51,777 nt of DNA. Source: an uncultured Clostridia bacterium (GTDB lineage Bacteria > Bacillota > Clostridia > Christensenellales > Borkfalkiaceae). The stretch covers positions 1-51,777 of the forward strand of contig CAUHGY010000003.1 of NCBI GenBank assembly GCA_959605945.1, given 5' to 3'. Positions within the stretch are counted from its first letter, which is position 1. Every line of letters begins with the position of its first letter. This document shows positions 15,687-24,595 of this stretch, piece after piece. Under the pieces are notes generated by a model, which was not told the DNA's origin, ran no database searches, and saw only the letters and a program-made list of their open reading frames with translations. The translations under genes were made by a program, and so were the position numbers.

Positions 15687-16910
15687 ATGAAAATTTACGA
15701 AGAACTTGTGGAACGCGGCCTTATCGCGCAGGTTACCGACGAAAAGGAAATCAAAGAACTTATAAACGGCGGCGGCGCAAGATTTTATATAGGATTCGAT
15801 CCTACGGCGGATTCGCTGCATGTCGGACATTTTATGGCGCTGTGCCTTATGAAACGCCTGCAGATGGCGGGAAACAAACCCGTCGTGCTGATCGGCGGAG
15901 GGACGGGGCATATCGGCGATCCTTCGGGGAGGACGGATATGCGTTCGATGATGACTAAGGAAATTATCGATCACAACTGTGCCTGCTTTAAAAAGCAGAT
16001 GGAAAGATTTATAGAGTTCGGCGAAGACAAGGCGATAATGGTCAACAACGCCGATTGGCTTCTGAAACTCAACTATATAGATTTTCTCCGCGAAGTCGGG
16101 GGGTGTTTTTCGGTCAATAATATGTTGCGCGCGGAGTGCTATAAGCAGCGCATGGAAAAAGGACTTTCGTTTTTGGAATTCAACTATATGATAATGCAGT
16201 CCTACGATTTTTTGTATTTACATCAGCATTACGGCGTCAATATGCAGTTCGGCGGAGACGATCAGTGGAGCAATATGCTGGGTGGCACCGAACTCATAAG
16301 AAAGAAAACGGGTAAAGATGCTTACGCGATGACCATAACTCTTCTTTTGAACAGCGAAGGCAAAAAAATGGGAAAAACGGCGAAAGGTGCGGTGTGGCTC
16401 GATCCCGAAAAGACTTCTCCATTTGAATTTTATCAGTATTGGCGCAACGTAGACGATGCCGACGTCATGAAATGCATTAAGATGCTTACTTTCCTGCCTA
16501 TGGAGACCATCCGCGAAATGGATAAGTGGGAAGAAAGCCGCATAAACGAGAAAAAGGAAATACTCGCTTACGAACTCACTGCGCTCGTACACGGAAAAGA
16601 AGAAGCCGATAAAGCCAAAGCGGCGGCTCGTGCGCTTTTTTCGGGAGAAGGCGACGATGCAAATATGCCGTCGACAAAGATTTCGGATGATAATCTTACA
16701 GACGGAAAAATAAACATTGCCGAACTTCTTGTATTATGCAAACTCACCGCGTCCAAAGGCGAAGCCAAGCGCCTTATACAGCAGGGCGGAGTGACGCTGG
16801 ACGGGGAAAAGGTTGCTTCGTTTGACCTTGCCGTCGAAAAAGCGGCGCTCGAAAAGGGCGTCAGAATAAAGAAAGGCAAAAAGGTGTTCCACAGGGCGTA
16901 TACGGACTGA
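15687..16910 (+). CDS. tyrS: Tyrosyl-tRNA synthetase
   Basis: The 407-residue class I synthetase charges tRNA-Tyr. The HIGH-type signature reads HVGH at residues 45-48, GGDDQWSNM follows in the catalytic domain, and the KMSKS-type loop reads KKMGKT near residue 230. The C-terminus is an S4-type RNA-binding domain (SKGEAKRLIQQGGVTLDGEKV). The 88-bp gap upstream has no T-box-like leader, unlike many Firmicute tyrS genes; expression may come from the mscS transcript. Confidence 0.97.
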   Translation: MKIYEELVERGLIAQVTDEKEIKELINGGGARFYIGFDPTADSLHVGHFMALCLMKRLQMAGNKPVVLIGGGTGHIGDPSGRTDMRSMMTKEIIDHNCACFKKQMERFIEFGEDKAIMVNNADWLLKLNYIDFLREVGGCFSVNNMLRAECYKQRMEKGLSFLEFNYMIMQSYDFLYLHQHYGVNMQFGGDDQWSNMLGGTELIRKKTGKDAYAMTITLLLNSEGKKMGKTAKGAVWLDPEKTSPFEFYQYWRNVDDADVMKCIKMLTFLPMETIREMDKWEESRINEKKEILAYELTALVHGKEEADKAKAAARALFSGEGDDANMPSTKISDDNLTDGKINIAELLVLCKLTASKGEAKRLIQQGGVTLDGEKVASFDLAVEKAALEKGVRIKKGKKVFHRAYTD

Positions 16911-17211
16911 GAAGCTTTTGCAGACAAAAACGTGGCACGCTTTTCGGATTGCGGTTTTTTTCGGGATGCATCTGAAAAAGTTTTATGCCGGGGCAGGTTA
17001 TATTGCTTTAAATTATTAATTTTATTTGGTTTGTGTTAAAAGTTTGAATTGCAGCGCGCCGCTTAAAGAGCGGCGCGCTGCAATTTTTTACGGCAAAATT
17101 TTTGCCGTAAAGATTTTAAATGCCGTAAAATTAAAACCAATAAAGATACGGCTTAATTCTCTGACTGACGGAGCGTAAACAGCGGAAAAATTGCGTATAT
17201 TCCGAATACGG
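16911..17211. other. Intergenic region after tyrS
   Basis: These 301 bases separate convergent genes and hold one strong terminator (17047-17089). Just after it, TTACGGCAAAA and its complement form a smaller palindrome (about 17087-17111), and a third copy of TGCCGTAAAA follows near 17121. No gene is visible. Confidence 0.55.
17047..17089. terminator. Strong terminator between tyrS and the kinase gene
   Basis: A 17-bp perfect stem (17047-17063 with 17069-17085) with a 5-nt loop ends in a T-run on the plus strand. The A-T base of the stem also makes it usable from the minus strand. Confidence 0.88.
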
Positions 17212-17703
17212 TTAAAGGTTGGCGATTATTTTTGCGGTTTCTTCGGCAGTCAGCCGCGAAACGTCGATTTTAACGGAGTTTACGGTTTCATAGCGGCCGA
17301 GTTTTTCAAGGCTTTTTGCTATAATATCTTTTTCGCGCAGACCTTTTTCAATATCGGCGGCGAGCCGTGCCGTCAGAGTTTTTCTGTCGCAAATCAGCGA
17401 AATAATTTTAACGTCGGCGGGTTTTTTAATATTTTCAAGTATGCTGTCTATGATATTCTGTTCGTGCAATACCCAGCAGAAAATCACGTTTTCGTAAACC
17501 GAACAGCCGAGAAAGGAGTTAAGCAGAAAACAGATGTTTTCAAGCACCATCTTTTTAGTTTCTTCGGTAACCGTGAACGGGCGGGAATTCCAGCACCAGT
17601 CTCCGTCCAAAAACACGCTGTGCGGTAATAGTTTTTTCAAAACGTTGCAGACGGTTGTTTTTCCCGCTCCCATGGGGCCGCCTATCATATACAGTTTTTT
17701 CAT
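17212..17703 (-). CDS. P-loop kinase-like protein
   Basis: The 163-residue product has a Walker A loop, GGPMGAGKTT at residues 8-17, then FLDGDWCW, where the Asp may act in phosphoryl transfer, and later VKIISLICDRKTL and an RLAADIEKGLRE helix in the position of a lid. The layout is that of small nucleotide/adenylylsulfate-type kinases (AAA_33/Zeta-like group). Substrate is unknown. It starts 2 bp after the stop of the XRE regulator, so they form one operon; a regulator paired with a P-loop kinase could be a toxin-antitoxin-like or metabolic module, which is speculation. Confidence 0.8.
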   Translation of the reverse strand: MKKLYMIGGPMGAGKTTVCNVLKKLLPHSVFLDGDWCWNSRPFTVTEETKKMVLENICFLLNSFLGCSVYENVIFCWVLHEQNIIDSILENIKKPADVKIISLICDRKTLTARLAADIEKGLREKDIIAKSLEKLGRYETVNSVKIDVSRLTAEETAKIIANL

Positions 17704-17705
17704 TT

Positions 17706-18050
17706 CTATTCAAAACGGGCGATTTTCATCAATCGTGCATATTCGTTTATTCTGTTTCGTGCGAGAGGGGAACAATCGCGGAAGAGCGATATAAGTTCTT
17801 TTTCGGCGGCTGTCAGCGCTCTGCTTTGTTCTTTTTGCGGAGTATAGCGCGATAAATAGTCGTCGTCTTTTCCGAGCAGATAATCTACGCTTACGTTGAA
17901 ATATTCGGCAAAGGCTATAAGAAGCGCGTAAGGCGCTTGTCTTATCTCGTTTTCATAGTTTGCCACTGTGCTTGCAGGGAGATTCATCTCTTTTGCGAAG
18001 TCGCTGCGTTTTAGTCCGCTTTCGATTCTTAGCTCCTTTAATCTGAACAT
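17706..18050 (-). CDS. XRE-family transcriptional regulator
   Basis: The 114-residue product starts at ATG 18050, with AAGGAT 8-13 bp upstream; a TTG at 18071 would put that ribosome site inside the gene. Residues 1-60 form a Cro/C1-type helix-turn-helix (RSDFAKEMNLPASTVANYE with VDYLLG at the end); the rest is a helical dimerisation tail. It is divergent from the giant surface-protein gene and about 170 bp from the repeats at 18222-18310, which are candidate binding sites. It is encoded in an operon with the P-loop kinase. Confidence 0.88.
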   Translation of the reverse strand: MFRLKELRIESGLKRSDFAKEMNLPASTVANYENEIRQAPYALLIAFAEYFNVSVDYLLGKDDDYLSRYTPQKEQSRALTAAEKELISLFRDCSPLARNRINEYARLMKIARFE

Positions 18051-18221
18051 AATTTTATCCTTATTTTTCAAAATTTTAAAAACCGTCGCTGACGGTTTTC
18101 GAGTTTAATATCATTTAAATCACTTGTGGCCGTATGGCATTTAAAATATTACTCTTCAAATAATTTTATATCCGCACTTATTGTTTCTTATAATATGTTA
18201 TTAAAAAAAATTTTTATAAAA

Positions 18222-18310
18222 TCATTCGTTTTGAGTTGACAACGCTCAATTTGTATGATAATATAATTCAAAATGAACGATTATTTCATAAGTTAATTCA
18301 AAATGAGCGA
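18222..18310. repeat. Three near-identical 16-bp repeats, candidate operator
   Basis: Copies are AATTCAAAATGAACGA (18265-18280), AATTCAAAATGAGCGA (18295-18310), 30 bp apart in direct orientation, and an inverted copy at 18222-18237 whose complement reads AACTCAAAACGAATGA. Thirteen of 16 positions are shared by all. The inverted copy abuts the -35 box and the direct copies lie on and after the -10 region of the surface-protein promoter. A regulator bound here would block or shape that promoter; the XRE protein encoded next door is the obvious candidate. Confidence 0.7.
18236..18264 (+). promoter_or_regulatory. Promoter of the giant surface protein
   Basis: A consensus TTGACA (18236-18241) is followed at 17 bp by TAATAT (18259-18264); alternative -10 elements GATAAT and TATAAT lie at 18257 and 18262. 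The leader is about 135 nt. Confidence 0.6.
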
Positions 18311-18405
18311 ATAACTTCGTGAGCGGACAGAAGCGCTTCGCAAAAAGGGTTAAAAGTGAAAAAAGAAAAGTCATATATTTAATCAATTATGAAAGGAGAG
18401 TTACT

Positions 18406-21400
18406 ATGACAAAGATTGTTAAAAAAAGCTTGCTGGCTGTTTTAGCTTTGTTGTTTGTTATGGTATGCTTGGTCGCGGGCGTATCGTCTGCGAAGGCAGC
18501 CATAACGGATCTGAGCGCAAACGGTAAGAAGTTTTACGATGCCGTGGAGGCATTCAGAGGAGAGACCGTTGACGAAGAATTGCTTGTCTCCGATCCCGTA
18601 AAAGCGGCTGCTTTTGCAGGCAATACGGGATGCGCAATTTATCTGTTTACTCAAAACGGCTTGACGGAAGGGGATAAAGCGTTACTCGCGGAAGAGGGGA
18701 CGATTGATCTGTATAACGATCTCTATGAGGTTTTCTCGGAAGCTTACCAAGTAAGACTTGCTATTTCCGGATTGTTCCGTCTTGCCAACACTGACGTTGA
18801 CTACGTTATGTATTCGGAAAACGCAGAGGTTGAAGCGATTGAAGCTCAGTTTGATGCATTGAGCGACAACGAAAAGGCGTTTGTCGATAACAATACGTTC
18901 AATCATGAAAACCTTATCGGTGCAAGAGCAAAACTCAATGAGAAAAAAGCTCGTATAGACGCCGCCTTCGCCGCAATAAACGCTATAAAATATTATAACG
19001 CGGAAGGAAAGACGATGGACTCTGGACTTACAACGGGCGAAGTGGTGCTTGCCAGTAAAGAAACTATCGACGCCGCGAAAACCGCTCTCGACAAAATTTT
19101 CGGAAAGGACATTTTCGACGAAAGCATTCCCGACGCCGAACGCGAGTTCATTACAAATCTCAGTATTTATTCCGACGCGGTAACGGATTATGAAGCGTGG
19201 ATTGCGGTTGTCGCAGATGCCGAGAATGCTATCAGTAATATTAAAGTTAAGTATGGCGAAAAATATTATACTTTGAGAGATGAAATAAACGCAGCAAATT
19301 CAAAGTATACCGCGCTTCTGGATACTTATAAGAGAATGGATAATACCGGAAGAATGAATTTCAACGATTTGCAATCTCTAGTAAGCGCGACGGCGAAAGA
19401 AAAACTTCAAGAAATGACAGACACAATATCGGAAATCGAAGCAGCAATCGCCACAGTGAAAACGGAAATAGATAAGATCCCCGCTCTTGAGGAGCTTAAA
19501 TATACGGATGCCCACAACACGCTTATAAAAAATGCCGAAGAGCTTTTTGCGGGTCTTGACGCCGATATTATCGAAAATGACGAAGCCGTTTACGGCGGTG
19601 ACGATACTCGAACGTATATCGTCGATAATTATGCCGCTATGGCGGATACCCGCGACAAATGGAAAGAGTGGGACGCATCCGTCAAAAATCTCGTTTCTAA
19701 AATCGAATATTTCATCGCCAACTACGGTGCGGGCGAATTCAATGCCGTCGAAGCGTTAAACGAAGTGCAGACCACGCTTAATACTTTTACTGCAGAGCAG
19801 AAAAACGTATTTTATGCGACGGAAGTTGAATTTGACGGCGAAATGAAAACCTGCCAGTACGTTATGGGATTTTATCAGCAGGAAGTTGAAGAGATAAACA
19901 ATGCGGTCATGCCCGTAATAAATCTTATAAACGCAATCCCCGCGGAAGCCACTGTTTCGGAAGCCTATATCAATGCGCTTGAAGCTGCGAACAATGCGTA
20001 TGAAGCTTTGCCCGCAGGATATAAAACGCCTATCAATTACGTTACGAACGTTGAAAAACTAGATGCGGCAAATCGCGCTTACGAGGCGATAAGCCAGGAT
20101 ATTACGGCTTGGAGGAATGCTGTCGCCGCTGTCAAAGACCTTGCAATCGACACTTCGAATATGGGTAAAGTCGATGATATGGTTGCGGCGTTTGACACAA
20201 TCAGCGAAGCTGCAAGAACCCTTATCGTAAACGGTACGGTTTATGCCGAAGAGTACGGCGTTCATACGGCAAAGATTACCGAAAAGACTACGCTTCTTGC
20301 GGACATTAAAAACCTTGCGCTCAGCATGAGCCGGCTCTCCACCGAAAAACCTGCGCCCAACGCTGAGGCTTTAGAAGCATTTAACGCAGCTTACAATGCC
20401 GTTAAAGAAAGCTTTAACGATTTAAGCAAAATCGACCAAGAATGGCTTAAAGCAAACGAAACCGACCTTGTAGGCGAAGAAGGCAGCATGACTTATGCCG
20501 CTGCTTACGTTCATTATCAGAGCGGTCTTGACGTTGTGGCTGCCGTCGCTGTCGAAGTGGCTATTAACGATATAGCACCCATTCCCGTGACTCTTCAATC
20601 CAAAACAAGTCTGGAAGCCGCGGAAGCAGCATACGCCGGACTGTCGCCTGAACAGATAAAATTGGTAAATAACGAAATTTACGGCAAAATGACTGCTGCA
20701 AGAACTGCTTTCGATGATCTTACCGCAGGTCTTGATGCTTGGATTGAAAGTGTGGACGACTTACTCGGTACTCTTGCTATCGAAGATCTGTGGAACGTTG
20801 ATCTCGGCGTCGTAGACGATTTGGAAGCAGCGTATGTTCTTTATGATGCGGATGAACAGGCGTATGTTGCGGAAGGTAAAAACTTACTTGACGATATAAA
20901 GGCTAAATCGGATGAAAGAATAGCCGATCTTAACACGAGAATAGCAAATATTCCCGTAACGCTCGGTGAAGATGACATAGTGACGCTCAACGCAATCAAA
21001 TCCGATTACGAAAAACTGCACGCTACGCAGCAGGCGGGTGTAAATTACAGCGCTTTCTCGGCGGCTTATAACAAAGTTATTTTTGCCACCTATTTCGACC
21101 GTGCGGTAAATGCTATTAAAACTCAGGTAAGTAACGGCGTGTTCACGCTTGAAGATAAAATCACTCTCGACGTTTTGAGAAGTATTTATACTTCCGCGTC
21201 GGCAGAACTTCAAGGTCTTGTGGAAACAGCTGCCGAACTCGACGCTCTCGAAGCTGCTTTCGCCGATAAAACCCTTATCGACCTTGCGTCGTCGGTTGAA
21301 GATATTAAAGCTCTTATAGAAGCACTCGGCGACGATATTACCGATCTTAACGAACTTATCGGCGGCGTCGAAAGCAAAGTTGAAACGCTTAAATCGGATT

Positions 21401-22071
21401 ACGAGGCAAAAGTTGCAGATTATAACGCTAAAATAGAAGCTCTTCAAAACGCTCTTGCGACGGTGAACGGAAATATCGCGGCTATCCAAAGTCAGATTGA
21501 AACTCTTACGAGCGAATTTAATGCTACAAAGGCGGACTTTGAAAGCGAAATAGCTGCATTGAATACAAGCCTGACGGCTCTTGAAAATAAACTTACCAAT
21601 GCAATAAACGGCGCTAAAAACGAGCTGGAAGGAAAGATTACCGCTCTTGACGAAAAGCTGACGAACGCATTAAATTCTGCCGTGGAAAATCTCGAAGGAC
21701 TTATCGACGGATTAGATGACAAACTTGACGAAGAAATTGCGAACTTAACCGATTCTCTTACGGCTTCTATTGCGTCGGTCGAAGGAGAACTCGACGGAAA
21801 GATTACCGCTCTTAAAACCAAGACAGAAAAAGACATTGCGGCTCTTAAAGCAGAGCTTGAAGAAAAGATAAAAAGTGAACTCGACACGCTCGAAACATCT
21901 CTCAAAGCGTATGCGGATACAGCCGATGCCAAGCTGAAAACCGAGCTTACGGAAACTATCGATTCTCTCCAAAAGAAACTTGTCGTCTTAGCGGTTGTAG
22001 GGCTTATCCTTGCGGCGGCTTTAGCGGTATGCGTAGTAGTGCTTTTCGTAAAAACCAAAAAGGCAAACTAA
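18406..22071 (+). CDS. Giant membrane-anchored surface protein
   Basis: The 1,221-residue product has a signal peptide (residues 1-31, ending AKA), a long mostly helical ectodomain, a coiled-coil region (about 960-1187, rich in LxxxIxxL and repeated ITALxxKL motifs) and one C-terminal transmembrane helix (about 1190-1212) ending KTKKAN. There is no LPxTG, so it is held by the helix. The ectodomain contains imperfect three-helix repeats, with segments of the type AAEAAYAGLSPEQIKLV and ANNAYEALPAGYKTPIN, seen in many Clostridia surface proteins. The likely role is a stalk or adhesin; no enzyme motif was found. AAGGAGAG precedes the ATG. Codon use looks native. Confidence 0.85.
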   Translation: MTKIVKKSLLAVLALLFVMVCLVAGVSSAKAAITDLSANGKKFYDAVEAFRGETVDEELLVSDPVKAAAFAGNTGCAIYLFTQNGLTEGDKALLAEEGTIDLYNDLYEVFSEAYQVRLAISGLFRLANTDVDYVMYSENAEVEAIEAQFDALSDNEKAFVDNNTFNHENLIGARAKLNEKKARIDAAFAAINAIKYYNAEGKTMDSGLTTGEVVLASKETIDAAKTALDKIFGKDIFDESIPDAEREFITNLSIYSDAVTDYEAWIAVVADAENAISNIKVKYGEKYYTLRDEINAANSKYTALLDTYKRMDNTGRMNFNDLQSLVSATAKEKLQEMTDTISEIEAAIATVKTEIDKIPALEELKYTDAHNTLIKNAEELFAGLDADIIENDEAVYGGDDTRTYIVDNYAAMADTRDKWKEWDASVKNLVSKIEYFIANYGAGEFNAVEALNEVQTTLNTFTAEQKNVFYATEVEFDGEMKTCQYVMGFYQQEVEEINNAVMPVINLINAIPAEATVSEAYINALEAANNAYEALPAGYKTPINYVTNVEKLDAANRAYEAISQDITAWRNAVAAVKDLAIDTSNMGKVDDMVAAFDTISEAARTLIVNGTVYAEEYGVHTAKITEKTTLLADIKNLALSMSRLSTEKPAPNAEALEAFNAAYNAVKESFNDLSKIDQEWLKANETDLVGEEGSMTYAAAYVHYQSGLDVVAAVAVEVAINDIAPIPVTLQSKTSLEAAEAAYAGLSPEQIKLVNNEIYGKMTAARTAFDDLTAGLDAWIESVDDLLGTLAIEDLWNVDLGVVDDLEAAYVLYDADEQAYVAEGKNLLDDIKAKSDERIADLNTRIANIPVTLGEDDIVTLNAIKSDYEKLHATQQAGVNYSAFSAAYNKVIFATYFDRAVNAIKTQVSNGVFTLEDKITLDVLRSIYTSASAELQGLVETAAELDALEAAFADKTLIDLASSVEDIKALIEALGDDITDLNELIGGVESKVETLKSDYEAKVADYNAKIEALQNALATVNGNIAAIQSQIETLTSEFNATKADFESEIAALNTSLTALENKLTNAINGAKNELEGKITALDEKLTNALNSAVENLEGLIDGLDDKLDEEIANLTDSLTASIASVEGELDGKITALKTKTEKDIAALKAELEEKIKSELDTLETSLKAYADTADAKLKTELTETIDSLQKKLVVLAVVGLILAAALAVCVVVLFVKTKKAN

Positions 22072-22100
22072 TATAGAAAACATATACAGCTCTTATTTTT

Positions 22101-22144
22101 AAACATACAGGTCGCCGTGCTTAAAACACGGAGACCTGTATGTT
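22101..22144. terminator. Terminator-like palindrome after the surface protein
   Basis: AAACATACAGGTC (22101-22113) pairs with GACCTGTATGTTT (22132-22144), with an inner CCGTG/CACGG stem. Convergent with HU; it has no long T-run. Confidence 0.65.
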
Positions 22145-22240
22145 TAACTACGAATTGTTTAGCGCCGAAAAATATTTGTCGTAAAGCCGCGGTTTAGAAA
22201 TAAACACCGCGCAAATTTTTATAAACTTACGTAAAAAATT

Positions 22241-22271
22241 AAAAAAGCCGAGAGCAGCTTGTCCCTCAGCT
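22241..22271 (-). terminator. Rho-independent terminator of HU
   Basis: On the minus strand AGCTGAG pairs with CTCGGCT (one G-T pair), followed by six T residues (22241-22246 on the plus strand are A). Confidence 0.8.
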
Positions 22272-22285
22272 TTGTAAATCATCTA

Positions 22286-22558
22286 TCAGTTAAAGCTGTC
22301 CTTATAAGCCTTGCCGAATTTGAAAACGGGGGTTTTGGACGCTTCGATTTTAATTTTTTCGCCCGTCTTGGGATTTATGCCTTCTCTTGCTTCTTTTGCT
22401 TTAAGTTCAAATGTGCCGAAACCGGAAATCTGAATTTTTTCTCCGGCTTTAAGGCCTTCGGTCACAGCGTCGATAAAACCGTCGAACGCAGTAGCTGCAT
22501 CTTTAAGGGTAATACCGGCATTGTTTGCGATAGCCCTTATTAAATCACTTTTATTCAT
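22286..22558 (-). CDS. hup: HU family DNA-binding protein
   Basis: The 90-residue nucleoid protein matches HU across its length: MNKSDLIRAIA at the start, GEKIQISGFGTFELKAKEAR, the arm segment with GINPKTGEKIKI, and the terminal VFKFGKAYKD. It bends and compacts DNA as a dimer. Monocistronic, with its own promoter, AGGTTTC-type ribosome site (GGAGG) and terminator. Confidence 0.97.
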   Translation of the reverse strand: MNKSDLIRAIANNAGITLKDAATAFDGFIDAVTEGLKAGEKIQISGFGTFELKAKEAREGINPKTGEKIKIEASKTPVFKFGKAYKDSFN

Positions 22559-22588
22559 TTTAAGAAACCTCCAAAGTTTATTAGAATT

Positions 22589-22616
22589 ATTATACCATAT
22601 AAAAAAAATATTTCAA
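22589..22616 (-). promoter_or_regulatory. Promoter of HU
   Basis: On the minus strand TTGAAA (22611-22616) and TATAAT (22589-22594) have a 16-bp spacer. Confidence 0.7.
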
Positions 22617-22747
22617 GACCTTTTTTAAAAAAAATGTTACATTTTTAAAGTTTTTTGGAAAATTTTGTAAAATCAGGTAATTTTGACGATTATACCTTGA
22701 CTTTAAGACGGTTTTTATTTAAAATTAACGCGTCTGAAGAGGTGATT

Positions 22748-23968
22748 ATGAAGTTTAAGGGGATAGAAAATTCGCTCAATGATCTTGCAACGGCGGCGGG
22801 AATCGATGCAGAGTTCTTTACGGGGGATATAAAAAACCGTTTGCCTCAGATAGTCAATAAAATTTGCCCTTCGGGTAATGCGGCTGTCTTTACGAATGAC
22901 GGCGGAACAGAAAAAAGCAAGATTATATGCGGCATCCTTGCGGAGTGTGACGTCAGGACGGCAGAGGCGGTTATCGCCGGCGATATTTCTCTGACGGTGG
23001 ACAATATGTGCGGAGTGTTCAATCTTCCCGACGATGTGCGTGCCGCCGTTGTTACGGATGTTTCGTTGTTCGGCGCCGCGGCTTATTTTGCGCGTGTGCG
23101 CAATGTCCCTCTGATAATTATTCCCTCGTCTTACGACGTAGGCGGATCGCTTTGTCCTTACATATATATAAAAAACGGCAGCCGAGCCGACAGGGTAGCT
23201 GCGGATATCAAAAGATATGTCGTTATAGATGAAGATTTTTTGGACAACGGTACAGTATGCGACGGTTTTGCCCGCATCATGAGCAAAATAACCGCTCTTG
23301 CCGATTACAGAATAAGCCGTGCCGCGGGAGGACGCGCTGCCCGGCACCGCGACGCCGCGGCTTATGAACTTGCGAGAAAAGCCGTTACAGGTACTTACTC
23401 GCTTTTTGCGGCAGACGGAGAAAACCGTTTTTGCAAACTGCTCGAATCAGGTTTTTCGACGGAGATTGCCGACGCTGTTTCGGGCGGACGGTTGTTTGCC
23501 GCGTCGGCGGCAGATTTAGCGGGGTTTTTGACAAGCCCTTTCCGCAGAAGACGGGGAATTGAATTTTTTGCTTCCCTTAAAATTATTAAACTTTACGGAA
23601 TATGGCTTGATTCCGAAACAAAACCTTTGAATTTTACCGACTACGTCGGCCGCGCCGAAAAAATTGCCGGGCTTTGCGGAGTTTCCGAAAACGCCGTTAT
23701 GAAGTTGTTGTCGGAACAACTTAAAATTCTTCGCGCGCGCTCTTTTGCGGCGGTTAAAAAAGATTTGCAAGGCGAATACCGCGTACTGCAAAAGACGGCG
23801 GGTCGCATAGAAAAAATATATTATGCACTCGGCGGGAAAAAACCGCACAGAGACATGCTCGGCCGTATGGATGAAGTTCTGCCGTATACGGGAGACTGCG
23901 GCAATTGCATCAACGGTATGAGCCTGATGCGAGAAGAGGGTTTTTCGGAGCAAATGCGCCGCGGGTAA
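22748..23968 (+). CDS. Divergent glycerol-1-phosphate dehydrogenase-like (Fe-ADH superfamily)
   Basis: The 406-residue product starts at ATG 22748 behind GAGGTG. A dehydroquinate-synthase/iron-ADH fold is suggested by the order AVIAGD...DNMCGVF, then RNVPLIIIPSSYDVGG, then MSKITALADYRISRAAGG, which matches AraM/EgsA-type enzymes (GxGTINDxxK, IPTAxSxDG, GKxTALADWxxS). The metal-binding histidine cluster expected later (xEHxxxH-type) is not recognisable, so metal binding and catalysis may be lost or changed. Two cysteines near the end (CGNCIN) are unusual. Assignment rests on motif order only. Confidence 0.6.
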   Translation: MKFKGIENSLNDLATAAGIDAEFFTGDIKNRLPQIVNKICPSGNAAVFTNDGGTEKSKIICGILAECDVRTAEAVIAGDISLTVDNMCGVFNLPDDVRAAVVTDVSLFGAAAYFARVRNVPLIIIPSSYDVGGSLCPYIYIKNGSRADRVAADIKRYVVIDEDFLDNGTVCDGFARIMSKITALADYRISRAAGGRAARHRDAAAYELARKAVTGTYSLFAADGENRFCKLLESGFSTEIADAVSGGRLFAASAADLAGFLTSPFRRRRGIEFFASLKIIKLYGIWLDSETKPLNFTDYVGRAEKIAGLCGVSENAVMKLLSEQLKILRARSFAAVKKDLQGEYRVLQKTAGRIEKIYYALGGKKPHRDMLGRMDEVLPYTGDCGNCINGMSLMREEGFSEQMRRG

Positions 23969-24035
23969 AATTTTGCGGGTATAATAAAAAGAAAAGATGT
24001 CAATACTCTTTCCGGAAAAGGAGAGAGTATTTTTT

Positions 24036-24443
24036 ATGTTGAAAAAATTATTCTGCACGATTATTGCCGCGGCGGTTCTCGTTTCGGCATGGGCGGCGGC
24101 TTCCGTGCCGGTATTTAAGGATTTTTCAGACGTTTTCGAAGTTTATCTTGAAGACGGCTCTTCCAATGCGAAAATCGTGCAGTCGGATGAAAAATCTTTT
24201 ATAATGACCTTTTCCCGTACCGGCGAAAGCTGCAAAACGACGCGCAGCGAGAAGGAAATATTGGAATATTTTAACGCAAAAGTGTTGTTTACGGAACAGA
24301 CTTGTGAAGGAACGGGAATTTATGCTTTTACGGAAAAAATAAAATATCGCGAAAATGTTTGCGGAAAGACGGTCAATCTGCATATTTTCGTCGGAAAAAC
24401 GCAGACGACGGTGGGCAGTCCCATAATTTACGGAAGCTATTGA
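24036..24443 (+). CDS. Exported protein of unknown function
   Basis: The 135-residue product starts at ATG 24036 behind AAGGAGAG; the ATG at 23997 lies upstream of that site. Residues 1-24 form a signal peptide or anchor. The rest (about 110 residues) is a small alpha/beta domain with one Cys pair candidate (Cys70/Cys93-like) and no known motif. It resembles YwmB-type exported proteins in position, lying before a SpoIIQ-like gene, but the sequence match is weak and I leave it unnamed. Confidence 0.65.
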   Translation: MLKKLFCTIIAAAVLVSAWAAASVPVFKDFSDVFEVYLEDGSSNAKIVQSDEKSFIMTFSRTGESCKTTRSEKEILEYFNAKVLFTEQTCEGTGIYAFTEKIKYRENVCGKTVNLHIFVGKTQTTVGSPIIYGSY

Positions 24444-24595
24444 ATGAGCGCATATTCCGAGCGGCGGTTTGCTTCGGGCAGCGGATACATAACGGATTGC
24501 CGCAAAAATTACCTGAAAATTTTAAAATGCGGTGGTATAAATTATTTTTTTAGGGAAATAATCCCCGTGCAAAACAGTTTTTGGAGGAATTTGAA

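Larger units (their letters stand above)
18051..18405. other. 355-bp divergent regulatory region
   Basis: AT-rich spacer between the XRE/kinase operon and the surface-protein gene. It holds a hairpin CCGTCGCTGACGG-type palindrome near 18083-18097, the three-copy 16-bp repeat (18222-18310), and the surface-protein promoter. An in-frame ATG-like start at 18319 is rejected because AAGGAGAG precedes ATG 18406. Confidence 0.6.

Noticed and set aside
21492..22058. Serine-rich minus-strand frame opposite the surface protein's end
   Set aside because: It is the complement of the coiled-coil codons; its apparent low complexity is a mirror of them.
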